A stretch of 64,000 nucleotides of DNA from Adenophora triphylla var. japonica (taxonomy: Eukaryota; Streptophyta; Magnoliopsida; Asterales; Campanulaceae): assembly GCA_022495995.1 (NCBI GenBank), contig JAFEMH010000756.1, positions 372,001-436,000 of the forward strand, read 5' to 3'. A model generated the notes under the pieces. That model was not told the origin of the DNA. It worked only from the letters and a program-made list of their open reading frames with translations, and ran no database searches. Of this stretch, positions 32,601 through 45,428 are shown piece after piece. The number at the start of each line of letters is the position of its first letter. Position 1 is the stretch's first letter. Made by a program: the position numbers and the translations under genes.

Positions 32601-32860
32601 GATTGAGTAGAGAGAGAAATTTAGAGAGAGAAAGTGTGTGTGAGGGAGTGTGTGTGTTGTGTTTTGAGAGGATGGGAAGGGAGAAGGAGGCCGGAGGTGG
32701 GGAGGGGAGAGTTCGCCGGAGATGGAAGGAAAGGGTGACTGAGGTCGCAGAGGAGAGGGTTGGCCGGAGGGGGTCGCCGGAGTTGGGGGTGACGGTCGCC
32801 GGAGATGGAGGGAGCGGGTGACTGGGAAAATGTGTGTGAGGGAGTGTGTGTGTGTGTGTT

Positions 32861-33280
<420 letters not shown>

Positions 33281-33518
33281 AAAATGATTTAGGTTTTAAA
33301 AAAAGAGAGAGGGTGTTTTGTAACTTTAAAATTTATTTTTTAGGGTCTAGAGTTTAATATTTTACGGTTTCAACCCTCATTAACGGAGAAATTGAGGGAA
33401 AGTGAACGGAAGAATTAACTGGAAAATTATATAGGTAGTTCAAGGACCGAAATGTTCACAAAATATGATAGGGATAAAACCGTAAAAACGCTATAAGTCA
33501 GGGATCAAATAGGTACTT

Positions 33519-34040
<522 letters not shown>

Positions 34041-35094
34041 GCTGAGAAACGCGTTTCTCCATAAGTTATGGAGAAACGTGTTCTGGATATCTAGAAGCTT
34101 TGGGATGGATATCCAGAAAAAAAGATTTGGGGCAAAGGCCAAGGCCAAGCCCAAATTTCTGATTTTGGATATCACTTTCATAAGGTTCTGGATATCCAGA
34201 ACATTGAATAGTGATATCCAGAAGCTTTGGAACGGATATCCAGAAAAAAAGATTTAGGGCAAAGGCCAAGGCCAAGGCCAAATTTCTGATTCTGGATATC
34301 ACTTTCATAAGGTTCTGGATATCCAGAACATTGAATAGTGATATCCAGAAGCTTTGGAACGGATATCCAGAAAAAAAATTTGGGGCAAAGGCCAAGGCCA
34401 AATTTCTGATTCTGGATATCCTTTCAAAAGGTTCTGGATATTTTTTCAAAAGGTTCTGGATATCCAGAACATTGAATGTTGATATCCAGAATTTCAACAA
34501 AACTTTCAAAATGACGGGAATTGACGAACTGAAAAGGAATTGGAGACGAAATCAGTGTTGTTTAGGTTGGGGAGCGATTGGGAAACGGTAATAGCTGTGG
34601 TTGGCGTTGTTGAGGGCGGCAAAGGGTTCGGAACAGGGGAAGAAGGCGATTTGGACATGAGGGAGAGCTCGGTGATGGTGAGGAAGACGATTGTTGTTGA
34701 ATCGATTGGAGGGAGTGGGTTAGGTTGAGAGAGGGAGCCATGGTGAGGACGCCATTAGAGGGTTAATAGGGTGAGGTTGCGTTGTGGGTTCAAGGTGAGA
34801 GAGCACGGTGAGGCGATTTAGAAGGGATTGGGTCGTTGTTTGCTATTTAGAGAGAGAACTGGGAAGAGGCTCGAAGGTGGATTGGGTGGAGGGAGGTGGT
34901 GATGGCGATTGAGGGGACTTGGGTCGCCAGAGAGAGATCGGAGAAGACGGTTTAGGGAGAGAAATGGTGTTTGCGTCTAGAGAGAGATAGTAGAGAGAAA
35001 GTGTGTGGGCGTTGAGATCGAAGGTGGATTGAAACGATGGAAAAAACCCGTTTCTCCATAACGTTTCTCCCTAGATTTTGCGTTTCTCATTTAT
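34041..35094. mobile_element. Possible 1-kb inverted-repeat element with palindromic 127-bp repeats
   Basis: The left end TGAGAAACGC with TTATGGAGAAACGTG matches the reverse complement of the right end (TGAGAAACGC, TTATGGAGAAACGGG). Inside, a 127-bp unit repeats about three times (GGATATCC at 34107, 34234, 34361). Each unit carries TTCTGGATATCCAGAA-type palindromes and GGGCAAAGGCCAAGGCC. The right half (34560-35040) is purine-rich and may be captured DNA. I found no target duplication or transposase, so the class is undetermined. Confidence 0.45.
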
Positions 35095-35289
35095 GTGAAA
35101 GATTCGTTTTCCTTTTATGCCATTATAACATCGTCACATGGAAGTCAATTAGCCCCATTCTATTTTACATTGTCTTTTAACGGAGTGTTAAAGGAAAATG
35201 ACTAAATATGACCTAAAAGTCATAGACTAGGGATGAAATTGGAAACAAAAATAGGTTAAGGACTATTTCTCTTTTATTGCGTTCAGTCT

Positions 35290-35450
35290 ATACGTTTGAA
35301 TAAACCTGGGTTTCTCTCTTCTCCGTCTCCACCCAAGACAGAGAAGGAAGATTCGAAGCCGGCCGCCGTCAGAGTTTAGAGAACTCGGCTATTGCGCACT
35401 GAAGGTAGAAGCGGAGGGTTGGAACAGGAAATCTGGTGGTTCTGTGGCAG
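35290..35450 (+). other. Candidate non-coding first exon of RPC9
   Basis: CT-rich leader sequence (TTTCTCTCTTCTCCGTCTCC) continues to TCTGTGGCAG|GTATTTG, a good splice donor at 35450/35451. Its partner would be the acceptor GGTTTTGCAG at 41380, just upstream of the RPC9 start codon. That would give a 5'UTR intron of about 5.9 kb with a copia element inside. No transcript evidence is available. Confidence 0.4.
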
Positions 35451-36221
35451 GTATTTGTAAACTCTACCTGTGTTTTGTTGTTAATTTTGATGTGATTCAA
35501 GTCAATTCTTTGAGCTGAAGAAGATGAATAGAAGTTAGAACCTCAAATAAGTCCTGTTTTTGGCATGGAACCTAAAAAAGATTTGGAAAGATAAAAAAAA
35601 TATTGAGTTTGGTCCAGAGAAAATTTGGAAATCGTTTGGTCATTCATTTTGGGACGGAGGTAGTATTATTTTATTTTTCCGAAACTGACTTTCATGTTAT
35701 AATATTGTTTGCATTTGCAACAAATTTTGAAGAGGTATAAGAATAGGCCTAAGAGGATCAATGTTTATACTAGCTGACTAACCAATGAGACCATTTCCCA
35801 GAGGAATCATTCTAGTTCTTGAAGTTAGATTTGTTACTGCTATCCAGAAAGGGTGGACCTCAACCTTGTGGGGAGCTCCTATGATTTAGTCCAGTGAAAA
35901 ACAAATTTTTGTTGGTCAGAAAAACTTAAAATTCGTTCATAGGTTCTAACTGTGAAAAGTGAGTGAGGCTGGAAAATTATCCATTTGTTTTTTCTTGAAC
36001 CTTGATGAATTGGAGATTTAGCGATCTCCTTTGCCAAATTTACCAACGCCTGTCAATTATGTCAAAGTATAAGTAGATACCACAATGTATTGTTTGGTAG
36101 TGTTTTATGCATATAGGTTCAAAATGCTGATCTTCAAGGCACATATACTGCATCCCCTTAGATCTCTTTGCCCTACTTCATCTTTGGATTAGGAAATATA
36201 ACCTAATAAACTTAATAATTA

Positions 36222-36458
36222 CTCCTTCCATCCCAAAATGAGTGTCTAATTTTTCAAAGAAATTGCCCAAAAATGAATGATTAAATTTTGCTGAAGTTAC
36301 TTAATCAACTATCATAAAACAAGTTCTAATTCACACTAAACTCATGATGCAATATGATGAGATCATTAAGGTTTTTTTACATACTTTTGCTACTTAAAAT
36401 GATTATTTCTCAACTTTCACTCAAAGTTAAAATTGGACATTCATTTGGACGGAGAAAG
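36222..36458. mobile_element. Stowaway-like MITE
   Basis: Ends CTCCTTCCATCCC and GGACGGAGAAAG are flanked by TA on both sides. It lies in the presumed 5'UTR intron of RPC9, next to the truncated end of copia-2. Confidence 0.75.
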
Positions 36459-36464
36459 TAGTAA

Positions 36465-39400
36465 AAAGGGTCAAACTAATGCCAAATCACAATTGGACAT
36501 TGGAACTTTACTTGGTTTGGCAGCAGTTAGGCTTGTGTCATGCAAAATATCCAAAGTATACTTCCTTAGGTGCAAATATAGATCGGTATAGTTCCTCGCA
36601 ATCTCTAAACCAAGAAAATATCTAGGATAGCCAAGATCATTAACTGGAAAAAGCTATGGAAAGATGAGTCTTGAACGGGTGGATATGATCTGAACTAGAG
36701 CCACAAATGAGCATATCATCCACATAGATAAGTACCACAATAAAAGAAGACTTGGTTTGTAAAGTGAACAAGGAGTGATCACAAGTTGATTGAATGAAGC
36801 CATATGCTAGTAGACAAGACGAGAACTTTTGGAACCACCGGCTTGAAGATTGTTTGAGACCATATAGGGACTTAATATTTTTGCAAACAATGGGGCCTTA
36901 AACTGAAGAAGAAGAAGATTGAGCAGGTAAGCTATAACCAGGAGTAAGTGCCATGTATACCTCTTCTTCAAGATCCCCATGAAAAATGGCATTGGTCACA
37001 TCCATTTGAGAGATGTGTCAACCTTTAATAGAAGCCACTACAAGGTAAGACCTTACTGTTGTCATTTTCGCTACAGGGGAAAAGGTAGCAAAATAATCAA
37101 CAACTTCAGTTTGGGTGAAACCTTTAGCAACAAGCCTAGCCTTGTACTTGTCTATAGAGCCATCGGGCTTATATTTCACCCTAAACACCCATTTACAACC
37201 TACAATTTTCTTACTAGGAGGTAAGGGCTGCAAGGACCAAGTTTTGTTAGACTTCAATGCTTGTGTCTCAGAATTCATAGCTTGACACCAATGTGGATAC
37301 TTAACAGTTTAGGCATAAGTGTGTGGCTCAATGATATCAGCCATGTTAACAACAAATGCTTTATAAGAAGAAGACAAAGAATTGTAAGAGATGTACTGAG
37401 AAAGAGGATATTTAACCAAATTGGAAGAGGACATGTGAGGAGGAAGACTTATGTAATCTTTGCATTTAGAGGGAATTGTCCTAAGCCTAGCAAGTCTAAC
37501 CAAAGGACCAACAACAGGCACAAGGGAAGGAACATAAATAGCAGAATCTGTAGAAGTAGAGGAATGAGGAGAATGAGAAGGAGAATCTGAAGAAGAAGAT
37601 GAAGAAGTAGGAGGGACATCTGAGGGTGGTGTAGAAGAATCTGAAATAATATCAGAAAGAAATGGATCAGAAGATAAAGTAGTTGGCAAAGGGATATGAT
37701 CTAGGGGTGTTGGTGAGATCATAAGGAAAATCTGACTCATAAAACCTGACATCTCTGCTGTATATGATCTTGTGAGTGTCAAGGTTATATAGGTTATAAG
37801 CTTTTTTTACCTAAAGGATAGCCTAGAAAAGGTATCTGTGAGCTCTAGAAGCAAACTTGTCTCTATTATAGGATAAGGTTGCTGCAAAGCACAAACAACC
37901 AAAGATTTTCATATGGTGATAGGATGGAGGTTGATGAAATAAGACTTCAAATGGAGACTTGAAAGTATGAATGGAACTTGGTAATTTGTTTAGGATATAT
38001 GTAGCTGTCAAAAGACAGTCACCCCAAAACTTGATGGGAAGGAGAGCCTGAAATCTTAAGGCTCTGGCTAACTGATGGAGATGCTTGTGCTTTATTTCAG
38101 CTCTCCCATTTCGTTGGGGAGTATCAATGCAAGAGCTTTGGTGAACAATACCGAGGGAAGAGAGAAAGGTGGACATGTCAAAGTTAAAGAACTTGAATCC
38201 ATTGTCAGATCTGATTTCTTTAACATAGGAAGCGAATAGTGTTTTAATTATCAGAAGAAAGGCTTTTATATAATAGTGAACATGACTTTTGGATTTGAAG
38301 AGAATAATTCAAGTACACGATATGATCATCCAATATAGGCAAGAAAGAATTACAACCATCATAAGTTAATTGTCTATATGGTCCCCATACATCACAATGA
38401 AGCAAAGCAAAGGCAATAGGATTATCTGAAGAACTGATGGGAAAAGGTAGTCTTGAAAATTTTGCATAATGGCAAACATCACACACAACAGATTTACATT
38501 AAGAATCAGAAACATTTACAGGAATATGTTTCAAGGAAGCAAAAGGAATATGTCCCAATCTCTAATGCCATAGTTGAGATTCGGTAAAAGTAGGACTAGA
38601 AATTAAATCGTTACAAGTAGCAGTGGATACAACAGCGGAGTTAGAAGAAACAAACTGAGGAGACAAAATTTTGTATAAACCACCATCAATTTTTCCAATC
38701 TCCTTCAGTGTCTTGAGAACAGGGTCCTGAAGTAGACAAGTAGAGGAAGTGAAAAGAAGAAAACAAGAATTATCACTGTCAGATTATATTTGAACTGAGG
38801 TAGATATAGCACATCTTTGAGAACAATGTCATGAGAAAGAACAAAGTGCCTTCATGAGTTATTTGGACAGAGTTTCCATTGGGCAGGTTGATGAAAGAAT
38901 TCATAGCAACCACATTGGTTAAAGAAGAAAAGGAAAAAGTGACATGATCTGTTGCCCCAATGTCAAGTATCCATGTATTAGATGCACAAGTATCACTAGA
39001 CACATAACAAGACTAACAGATTAAGGACAAGAGAGCATGCATTTCAGGACTGACAAGGGCAGAGGAATTGTTGAACCCTGCATTAGTTAAAAGACTAAAC
39101 AAATGATCATATTGAGCAGTTGTAGGAGTAGCATTACCCAAACTTGTGAGTCAGAAGTAGAACATTCAGTAGATGCAATAGAAGCCTCAGCAACAGCAAC
39201 AACTTGATTCTTTTACTTTGGCATCTTAAATGGATCTGGCTTGGATCCATAAAGGGGATGCCAATCTGGGTATCCATGAAGGTGAAAGCACCTCTCCTTG
39301 GTGTGAGTGTCTCCATGACAGTGCGTGCTCACACCACAGCTTAGGCTTCTGACCTGATTTTACTTTTGCAAAATTCTTATTTGCAAAATAAGAAGTATTA

Positions 39401-40187
39401 GAGGATTTGCTCCGAAGCGCAGTAGAACTCTCTGCAACACAGATTGGAGGAGTCACTGTGCATTTACGTTGACCTTCTTCCTCTATTAACAAAGATACAA
39501 CACTAGCAAGAGAAGGCAAAAGGTGTCATTCTGAGAATTTGACCCCTAACATGTGTGAAATTCTCATTAAGCCCCATCATAAACTGGTTAACTTCTGTAG
39601 ATTCTCATAAGCTTCTTGTTGTCCAACAGCACCACAAGTACAGTTATAAGAACACTTAAGTATGCGACTCAAGCTGGTAAATTCATCCCAAAGACCTCTA
39701 AATTTGGTAAAGTAACCATTTACAGTCATTGAACCTTGAACACAATTAGCAATCTCTTGGCTAATGTGAAAGATTTTTGGAGCATCACTTTTTGAATATC
39801 TTGTGATTAGGTCATCCCTAACCTCTTTAGCAGTAGAGAAGTAAACAAGACTAGAAACACTTTCAGTACTAACGACATAAGGATTCAAGCAATTACCATG
39901 TTGTTGCACCTTGACCAATGAGCAGTATACTTGAAATTTGCATTCGGCTTCATGCTTTCTCCAGTTACCATTCCCATTTTGTTCTTCGCTGTCTTCGCAT
40001 TTGTGAAAGATCTCCTCCATTGGCTGAAATTGGAATCTGTCAGAGCTTGAGTCTCGATAATCAGTCCTGGATTATCATTCGGACTTAGGTAAAGAGGACG
40101 AGATGGATGCAATTGCACCACATTTGCAGGCAGATTGTAATAATCAACAGTTGTTTCGGTGTTAGTTTCTCCAAAATCACTCACCAT
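36465..40187 (-). pseudogene. Copia-2 gag-pol, many frameshifts
   Basis: Gag begins at 40187 with the copia-like N-terminal block PLYLSPNDNPGLII, ALTDSNFSQWRRS. The protease segment reads STWILDIGATDHVTF-like (NTWILDIGATDH, 38779-39003), with DIGA in place of DSGA. Integrase shows HCDVWGPYRQ and QSSCIDTPQRNGRAE with YILNKLPS. RT has [32 protein letters not shown] and VVLIYVDDM (about 36717-36731), ending KYTLDILHDTSL. At least six frame breaks separate these parts. It belongs to the copia class; I do not assign a lineage. Confidence 0.83.
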
Positions 40188-40360
40188 GAGAGTAGCAAGT
40201 TCTTCGATTGAAATTAGGGCACAAAATCACAAAGCGATCCGGAAAATGAATTTCGAATCAAATCAAATTGATTTGATTCAATGAAGATGAATTAAAAAAC
40301 GAAATCAGAAACGATATGCGGAAGACTTGATAGGCGATCAGGCAATCAAATCAATGATTG

Positions 40361-40371
40361 CTCTGATACCA
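40361..40371 (-). other. Primer-binding site (copia-2)
   Basis: The minus strand reads TGGTATCAGAG directly after the LTR, complementary to initiator tRNA-Met. Confidence 0.88.
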
Positions 40372-40653
40372 TGTTGAATTTTGTAATGTGATAAACATGA
40401 TTCAAAGTACAGAAACATATAGAAAGAGAGATTTTGAAAGAGAAAACCAATCTCATATGTATTCACTCAATAAGGAATTTACGAAGATGATTAACAGAGA
40501 TACTGACTTGCTATTTATAGTAGCAATGATCTAGATCACCTACTTTCTGTTACACACTTACAGCTCTGTTATAACAAACTCAACTTGCCTAACTAACTAA
40601 CTAACTGACTTGTTTACATTTAGCCACCTGTACTTTCACCAGTGTCCTCAACA
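40372..40653 (-). mobile_element. Copia-2 5' LTR (282 bp)
   Basis: On the minus strand it starts TGTTGAGGACACTGG and ends CAAAATTCAACA (TGTTGA/TCAACA ends). A TATAAATA-type box lies on the minus strand near 40530-40540. Confidence 0.88.
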
Positions 40654-41411
40654 TACAAATGACTGGCCCTAAATGATCGTATGAATTTATGTTGGTTGTC
40701 CAATTGAACTAGCAGGCCACAGGGTTGGAATGGAAGATTACTGCTAACGTTAGTCCTTTTTGTTATCCATGTGCATTTAGTTTTCTATTCAATCAAACCC
40801 ATTGGATTCAGATCAAACAACAGAAATCTGTTGTCCTGCATTATGCTCTAAGATAATTTGGTGTAATATGTCAATGTCATAGCATCTGACCCAGATGAAC
40901 ATGGTCATAATTTTGGTCAGAGAATTCATGATCCAAACTGAGTAGCAGAGCTGTGTTCATTTGAAATTCAAGAGAAAATGAGTTTCATGTAAAGTGATAA
41001 ATTTTTCAACTTTAGAATTAAGCATTGAATGATCTATATGAGCTATATTTTCTTCTGAAGGAAAATGAAATATATGTTATTATCGGTTGTCTAATACTTT
41101 ATGCATAATAATTGTTGATTAGTTGTAAGAATAAATGTTGGTCTTATTGTTCATGCTGATTCAAGTGGTTCATAAATTTGAGTGCAAAACTGGAGCCTTA
41201 CCAATCTTGTGAAAATATAAATAAAGTTACAAATAATAATGTGTTTATGTTATTAATCAATAAAGATTATGGCTATTTATTTTTATTTTTCTGTATAGCT
41301 TGCTAGTTCTAGCTTTATTTAGAATCTTGGTTGAATTCGGACCTTAATTGTTGGCGTTTGCTCTGATAATGGTTTTGCAGTTTCCTTGACTATACATCTT
41401 ATTTTCTGGTG

Positions 41412-43192
41412 ATGAAAGTGTAAGTCACTACCATTTCAAATTTTCAAGATCAAATTTGAATTTTTTTTTGGACATTCATTATGGTACGGAGGGAGTACTC
41501 AGTTTGAGCATTGTGCAGACTCCAAGTTAATGCTGGTGTACTGTCAAACTTTGAAGTCTTTGACTTCCTACAATGTAGAGGGGCAGGAAAAGGTCCCACT
41601 CGGGTTATTGCTCGCATAGCGCCTTCTGAATTCAAGGTTAAACACAATGTCATTTTTTATTGTTATAATTATGCTTCTGTTTGAGTGAAGGCGACTTTCA
41701 TTTTATTGATTGTAGGTTTATGATTATTTGAAGCAATGTGCTGCCACCAGGCAAACAAGAGAAAGCATCAGTGAGTTTTTGGAGAGGAGTAAAGAGTACA
41801 ACCTTGCAAAAGCTGAAATGTTAAACATCATTAACAGTACACCAATTTCAACTGTGGAAATCGACCCGGTATTTCACATTTATCTTTTTAGATTATACCA
41901 AAAAATATTCCCGTTGAATGTACAGGAAAGCCATATGCACTTATGTAAAACCTCATTCTCACTTTCAAAGACATTGATAATAACTTCGACAAGTTCTGCT
42001 CAGAACATAGATGCATTGAATTTCTTTGCCGACTGTCTGTAGATTTGTAGCTAAGAAGCTGCAGTTAATCTTATTTGCATTATTAACTTTGACATATGAT
42101 TTGCTTACTCCCTTGGTCCAAGAATAAATGTCGTAGTTGATTTGTCAATGTTTTTAACGAAGGTCGTTACTAGTTTGTAAGATTGCACTATGTCTTTTTA
42201 CTTATTTGGAAATGTGACATTTATTTTGGGATGAACCAAAATGGATAGTACGACATTTATTCCGAGATAAAAGGAGTATATGATTTCGAATGTTGTAGTT
42301 CTGCTTGGTTGAGCATTTTTCCTTGTTCCTCCCAATATTGCCAAAAGTTTTCTCTCGAAATGAATTATCTTTTTTGAAAAGTTACTGAATCCTCAATAAA
42401 CAACAAATTTAAATTCACACCTACACTTGTGTGCAATGTGGTGAGATCATTAAGGATTTTTATGTATTTATGCTATAAAAAATGTTTACATTTCAATTTT
42501 CTTAAATGTCCCTCAAAAGTGAAAATTGGACATTCCATTGTGGGATAGACAGAGGGGCTAGAATTTGTCAATGAAGCTTATATGATTTCTTGTGGGCAAT
42601 AGACCAATAGTCAGTTGAATGGGATGAGAGTTTCACATCTTTTGTATTACTCCCTCTATCCGAAATGATGTTACTACTTTTTTTGTCGTTAACACGAAGG
42701 TACTTTAAGCAATAATTTTATGCTGATTTAATTATTCAAATGAACATCTAACAATTGTTATTGATAGTATTTATAATGGTGTATCAATAACAAGTTTTAA
42801 GTTTTCATTATGATAATTAAACCAAACTAAAATTATTGCTCAAAATATCTTCGTGTTAATGACAAAAGAAGTGGAAGATCATTTCGGGAGGGAGTATCAG
42901 ATATGTTGCTGATAACTTTACTTCATGTGCTTCTATTTATCCTTGTTTGCATCACTTCCTGAGTGTTCTTGATTTTGGCGCAGTTATAATTTCATCAATT
43001 CTCACCTCTCTCCCACCCCCACATTTTGTGAAGATGGTAGAGAATGCTGAGAATCGTATGGGAGAAAGTGTTGAGGAGTTGGCGGAGTTGGTGTTGCAAG
43101 TGTTTCCTACTCCATCGGAAGTTGAATCAGATGCTGCAAAGACACAAGAGAACATGGACATTCCAGTTGGACAGCGAAATGAGGCAAGTTAA
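41412..43192 (+). CDS. RPC9: DNA-directed RNA polymerase III subunit RPC9 (Rpb4/CRCP family), 145 aa, four coding exons
   Basis: Coding exons: 41412-41419 (ATGAAAGT only), 41519-41636, 41716-41868 and 43034-43192. All borders are GT-AG, and the lengths (8, 118, 153, 159) sum to 146 codons with the stop. The protein starts MKVLQVNAGVLSNFEVFDFL, continues PTRVIARIAPSEFKVYDYLK, TRQTRESISEFLERSKEYNL, AKAEMLNIINSTPISTVEID and MVENAENRMGESVEELAELV, and ends with a short polar tail. These match plant RPC9 and human CRCP along their length. Known: RPC9 pairs with RPC8 (the Rpb4/Rpb7-like stalk) in nuclear Pol III, which makes tRNA and 5S RNA. The start is chosen because the family begins MK(I/V)L. 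Intron 3 (41869-43033) carries two MITEs. No lesion is seen, so it may be functional. Confidence 0.9.
42118..42276. mobile_element. Stowaway-like MITE in RPC9 intron 3
   Basis: Ends CTCCCTTGGTCCAAGAATAA and TTATTCCGAGATAAAAGGAG are inverted and flanked by TA. Internal AATGTCGTA...TACGACATTT extends the inverted pairing. Confidence 0.72.
42650..42894. mobile_element. Stowaway-like MITE in RPC9 intron 3
   Basis: Left CTCCCTCTATCCGAAATGAT pairs with right ATCATTTCGGGAGGGAG, flanked by TA. The whole element is nearly a perfect fold-back. Confidence 0.8.
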
Positions 43193-43194
43193 TA

Positions 43195-43350
43195 CTTATT
43201 TTACTTTGTGACTATAAGGTCACGGGTTCGAACCTTGGCGAACAACCTCTTGGCAATTGTCAAGGGAAGACTCTAGCAAATGGTTCCCTCTCCCAACTCC
43301 CGCTTGGCGGGGAGCGCTTGGCGCACCGGGGTTTGGCCTTTTTTTTTTTA
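43195..43350 (+). mobile_element. tRNA-derived SINE fragment just after the RPC9 stop codon
   Basis: GGTTCGAACC (43225-43234) is a Pol III B box. It is followed by about 100 bp ending CACCGGGGTTTGGCC and a T-rich tail (43339-43348). The A-box half seems truncated or degenerate. It starts within a few bases of the TAA at 43190-43192 and so probably lies in the RPC9 3'UTR. Confidence 0.65.
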
Positions 43351-43672
43351 TTAGTATATGTGTCTATTAATAATAAGATTTAGAATTTCTTTGAATAATT
43401 ATTTTTCTTAAATTTTGTGTTGAAATTCAATTAAATTTATCATAAATAAAAAGTGGGAATATCTGGGAGTAGAGAGTACAGTGTGTGGATATTGTCTGCT
43501 GAAATGGATTCAAGTTGGTGTCTGTTCTATTTGTCACTGCCTTTTATTGAGGTAAATAGGGTAAATTGGAGAGAGGGGATATTTGTCCTTTGTTTTCAGG
43601 GTTCCTTTTTATGTATACATTCCAAAACATTCTAAAAGAGCAAACTAGCTGTGAATTTGTATTGGTAAACTC
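43351..43672. other. Non-coding sequence between SINE and hAT, incl. left 8-bp duplication
   Basis: No gene was recognised. GTAAACTC at 43665-43672 is the left target duplication of the outer hAT element. Confidence 0.5.
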
Positions 43673-44654
43673 TAGAGCCGTCAATTTGGGTTGGGCCCGT
43701 CGGGCCAGCCCGTCCCGCCTTACAATAAGGTTAGGTTGGGTTTTAAAACTACTAACCCAAATAAAAGTGGGCCGCGGGGTGGGCCAGCCCACTATATTTT
43801 TTATGTTTTTTTTTGCCACAAAATAACATCATTTTTAAGTGGAAATTCTGGGGCTACATCGACTTTGTGAACTCAATTCATGAATCGTTAAGTGAGTGAG
43901 AGAGACTCGAGAGAACATAAACGGAGAAACCCTAGTGAGACGCCGTTGCCGTTTCCATCCCCGTCGGTGCCCTACATCACGATCACTAATTCGTTGTCGT
44001 TACTGTCTCCGATCCACACACATTGATATAAATCTTTATTTCTAGGATCATGGTTTACCTGCCTTTATTTGTACCAATTTGTGTAAAGTTTACCTGTGTT
44101 ACCTGTTTGAGAATTAGTTAATATTGATATAAATCTTTGTTTGTGTTTGTTTGACTCTTATGATTTTTGTTATCTTTTGAAATATTATTGTGTTTGACAG
44201 TTTGTGTTTATTTGACTATTATGATTTTTTATTTTTTGGCATCAGTTATGTACAATTGCACAATTTCAAGCTCAAATTTCATTTATTTGATTGGCCCGCA
44301 TGACCCGCTTGACCCACCAACCCAAGGTGGGTTGGGTTGGGATTAGGGGTGTAAATGGTTCGGTTTGGTTCGGTTTGGACAAATTTAGAGACCAAACCGC
44401 TAGTACTCGGTTTGGAGAAATTCCAAATCAAACCGAACCATGAAAAATTTAAATCGAACCGAATCAAACCACATCGGTTTGGTTCGGTTCGGTCTCAAAC
44501 TGCGGTTTCATTAAACGGTTCAAACCACGGTCCAAACCACCAACTTGTCCAAACTCCAAACGTTCCTCCTAATCTATTTATGTAAAAGACATATTAAAAT
44601 TACAAAAACACTTTAAAACTTAAAGTACAACTAAATAAATCATATCAAATCAAT

Positions 44655-44882
44655 TACAAGTTAACGGTTTCAAAGATCGCAATACTTTCCTTGGTAGGGA
44701 AATGGAAAATTAAAGTGCAACAACCACAAAAAATGTCATGCTACAATATTGTAGTATATATTTAATTTTGCCCTCACTAAGTTCACTAAGTTGTCCCTTT
44801 TAAAGTGCAACAAGCACAAAAAAATGTCATGCTACAACCACAAGTTAACGGTTTCAAAGATCGCAATACTTTCCTTGGTAAT
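44655..44882. repeat. Direct repeat within the inner hAT
   Basis: GTTAACGGTTTCAAAGATCG plus CAATACTTTCCTTGGTA occurs near 44662 and again near 44846. ATGTCATGCTACAA occurs near 44735 and 44826. A local duplication also carries a fragment related to the small Helitrons (TTTTGCCCTCACTAAG, 44770). Confidence 0.75.
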
Positions 44883-45095
44883 CTAGGTAATTGATGTGAT
44901 CCTTTTGCTTGAATCAGGAAACTCCACTACGGCCTAAAGTAAGGGTTATAAAACAAATACTCCCTCCGTCCCATTTTAAAGGTTCCTACTTTTCTTTTTG
45001 GTCCGTCCAACTTCAAGGTTTCCTTTCATAAATGGCAAGTTAGTATATATTTATACCCTTATGATTTAATATATTTACAAAAAAATCATTCATTA

Positions 45096-45266
45096 TCTAT
45101 AGTATAAATGGGAACGGGGTGCTACAGTACAATGAACAGTTCTAAATGTCAAATTTTTCATTTTGCCCTCACTAAGTTGTCCCTTTCCCATTTTGCCCTT
45201 AAATTTTTTTTTTTTAAAATTTTAAAAAAAAAAAAAAACGTGCCCTCAGACACGGGCTTTTACTAG
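45096..45266 (+). mobile_element. Small non-autonomous Helitron (171 bp)
   Basis: It starts TCTATAGTATAAATGG after a host A and ends ACACGGGCTTTTACTAG before a host T. TC...CTRR ends between A and T with a GC-rich stem near the 3' end are the Helitron marks. Related copies lie at 49474 and 49690. Confidence 0.78.
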
Positions 45267-45428
45267 TACTCTTATAAAGTTAATAATTTACAAAAAAAAC
45301 AATCATTAACTTACTATTCCTCCCACTCATTCTCTCTCATATTAAATATGTTAACTTTTACATTCTCTCTCCTCTAATATTCTACCCATTTTCAAAAAAA
45401 ATCAATCATTAATTACTATTCCCTACCC

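Larger units (their letters stand above)
36465..40653 (-). mobile_element. Ty1/copia retrotransposon 2, 3'-truncated, inside the presumed RPC9 5'UTR intron
   Basis: Minus-strand order: 5' LTR (40653-40372), primer-binding site (40371-40361), gag from 40187, protease, integrase, RT, ending in the last part of RT near 36465. RNase H and the 3' LTR are lost. It is opposite in orientation to RPC9. Sequence outside the LTR reads TACAA; no partner duplication remains. Confidence 0.87.

Noticed and set aside
32603..32821. Plus-strand frame with Arg/Glu/Gly-rich product
   Set aside because: Low-complexity purine-rich sequence opposite and beside the captured UGT piece; no homology recognised.
34066..34509. 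Minus-strand frame with repeated FWIS and DIQNL blocks
   Set aside because: Product of the palindromic 127-bp repeats; both strands show similar open frames, as expected for palindromic DNA.
43215..43240. Possible tRNA gene at GGTTCGAACC
   Set aside because: Only the B box is convincing; there is no cloverleaf, and the T-rich tail and flank indicate a SINE.
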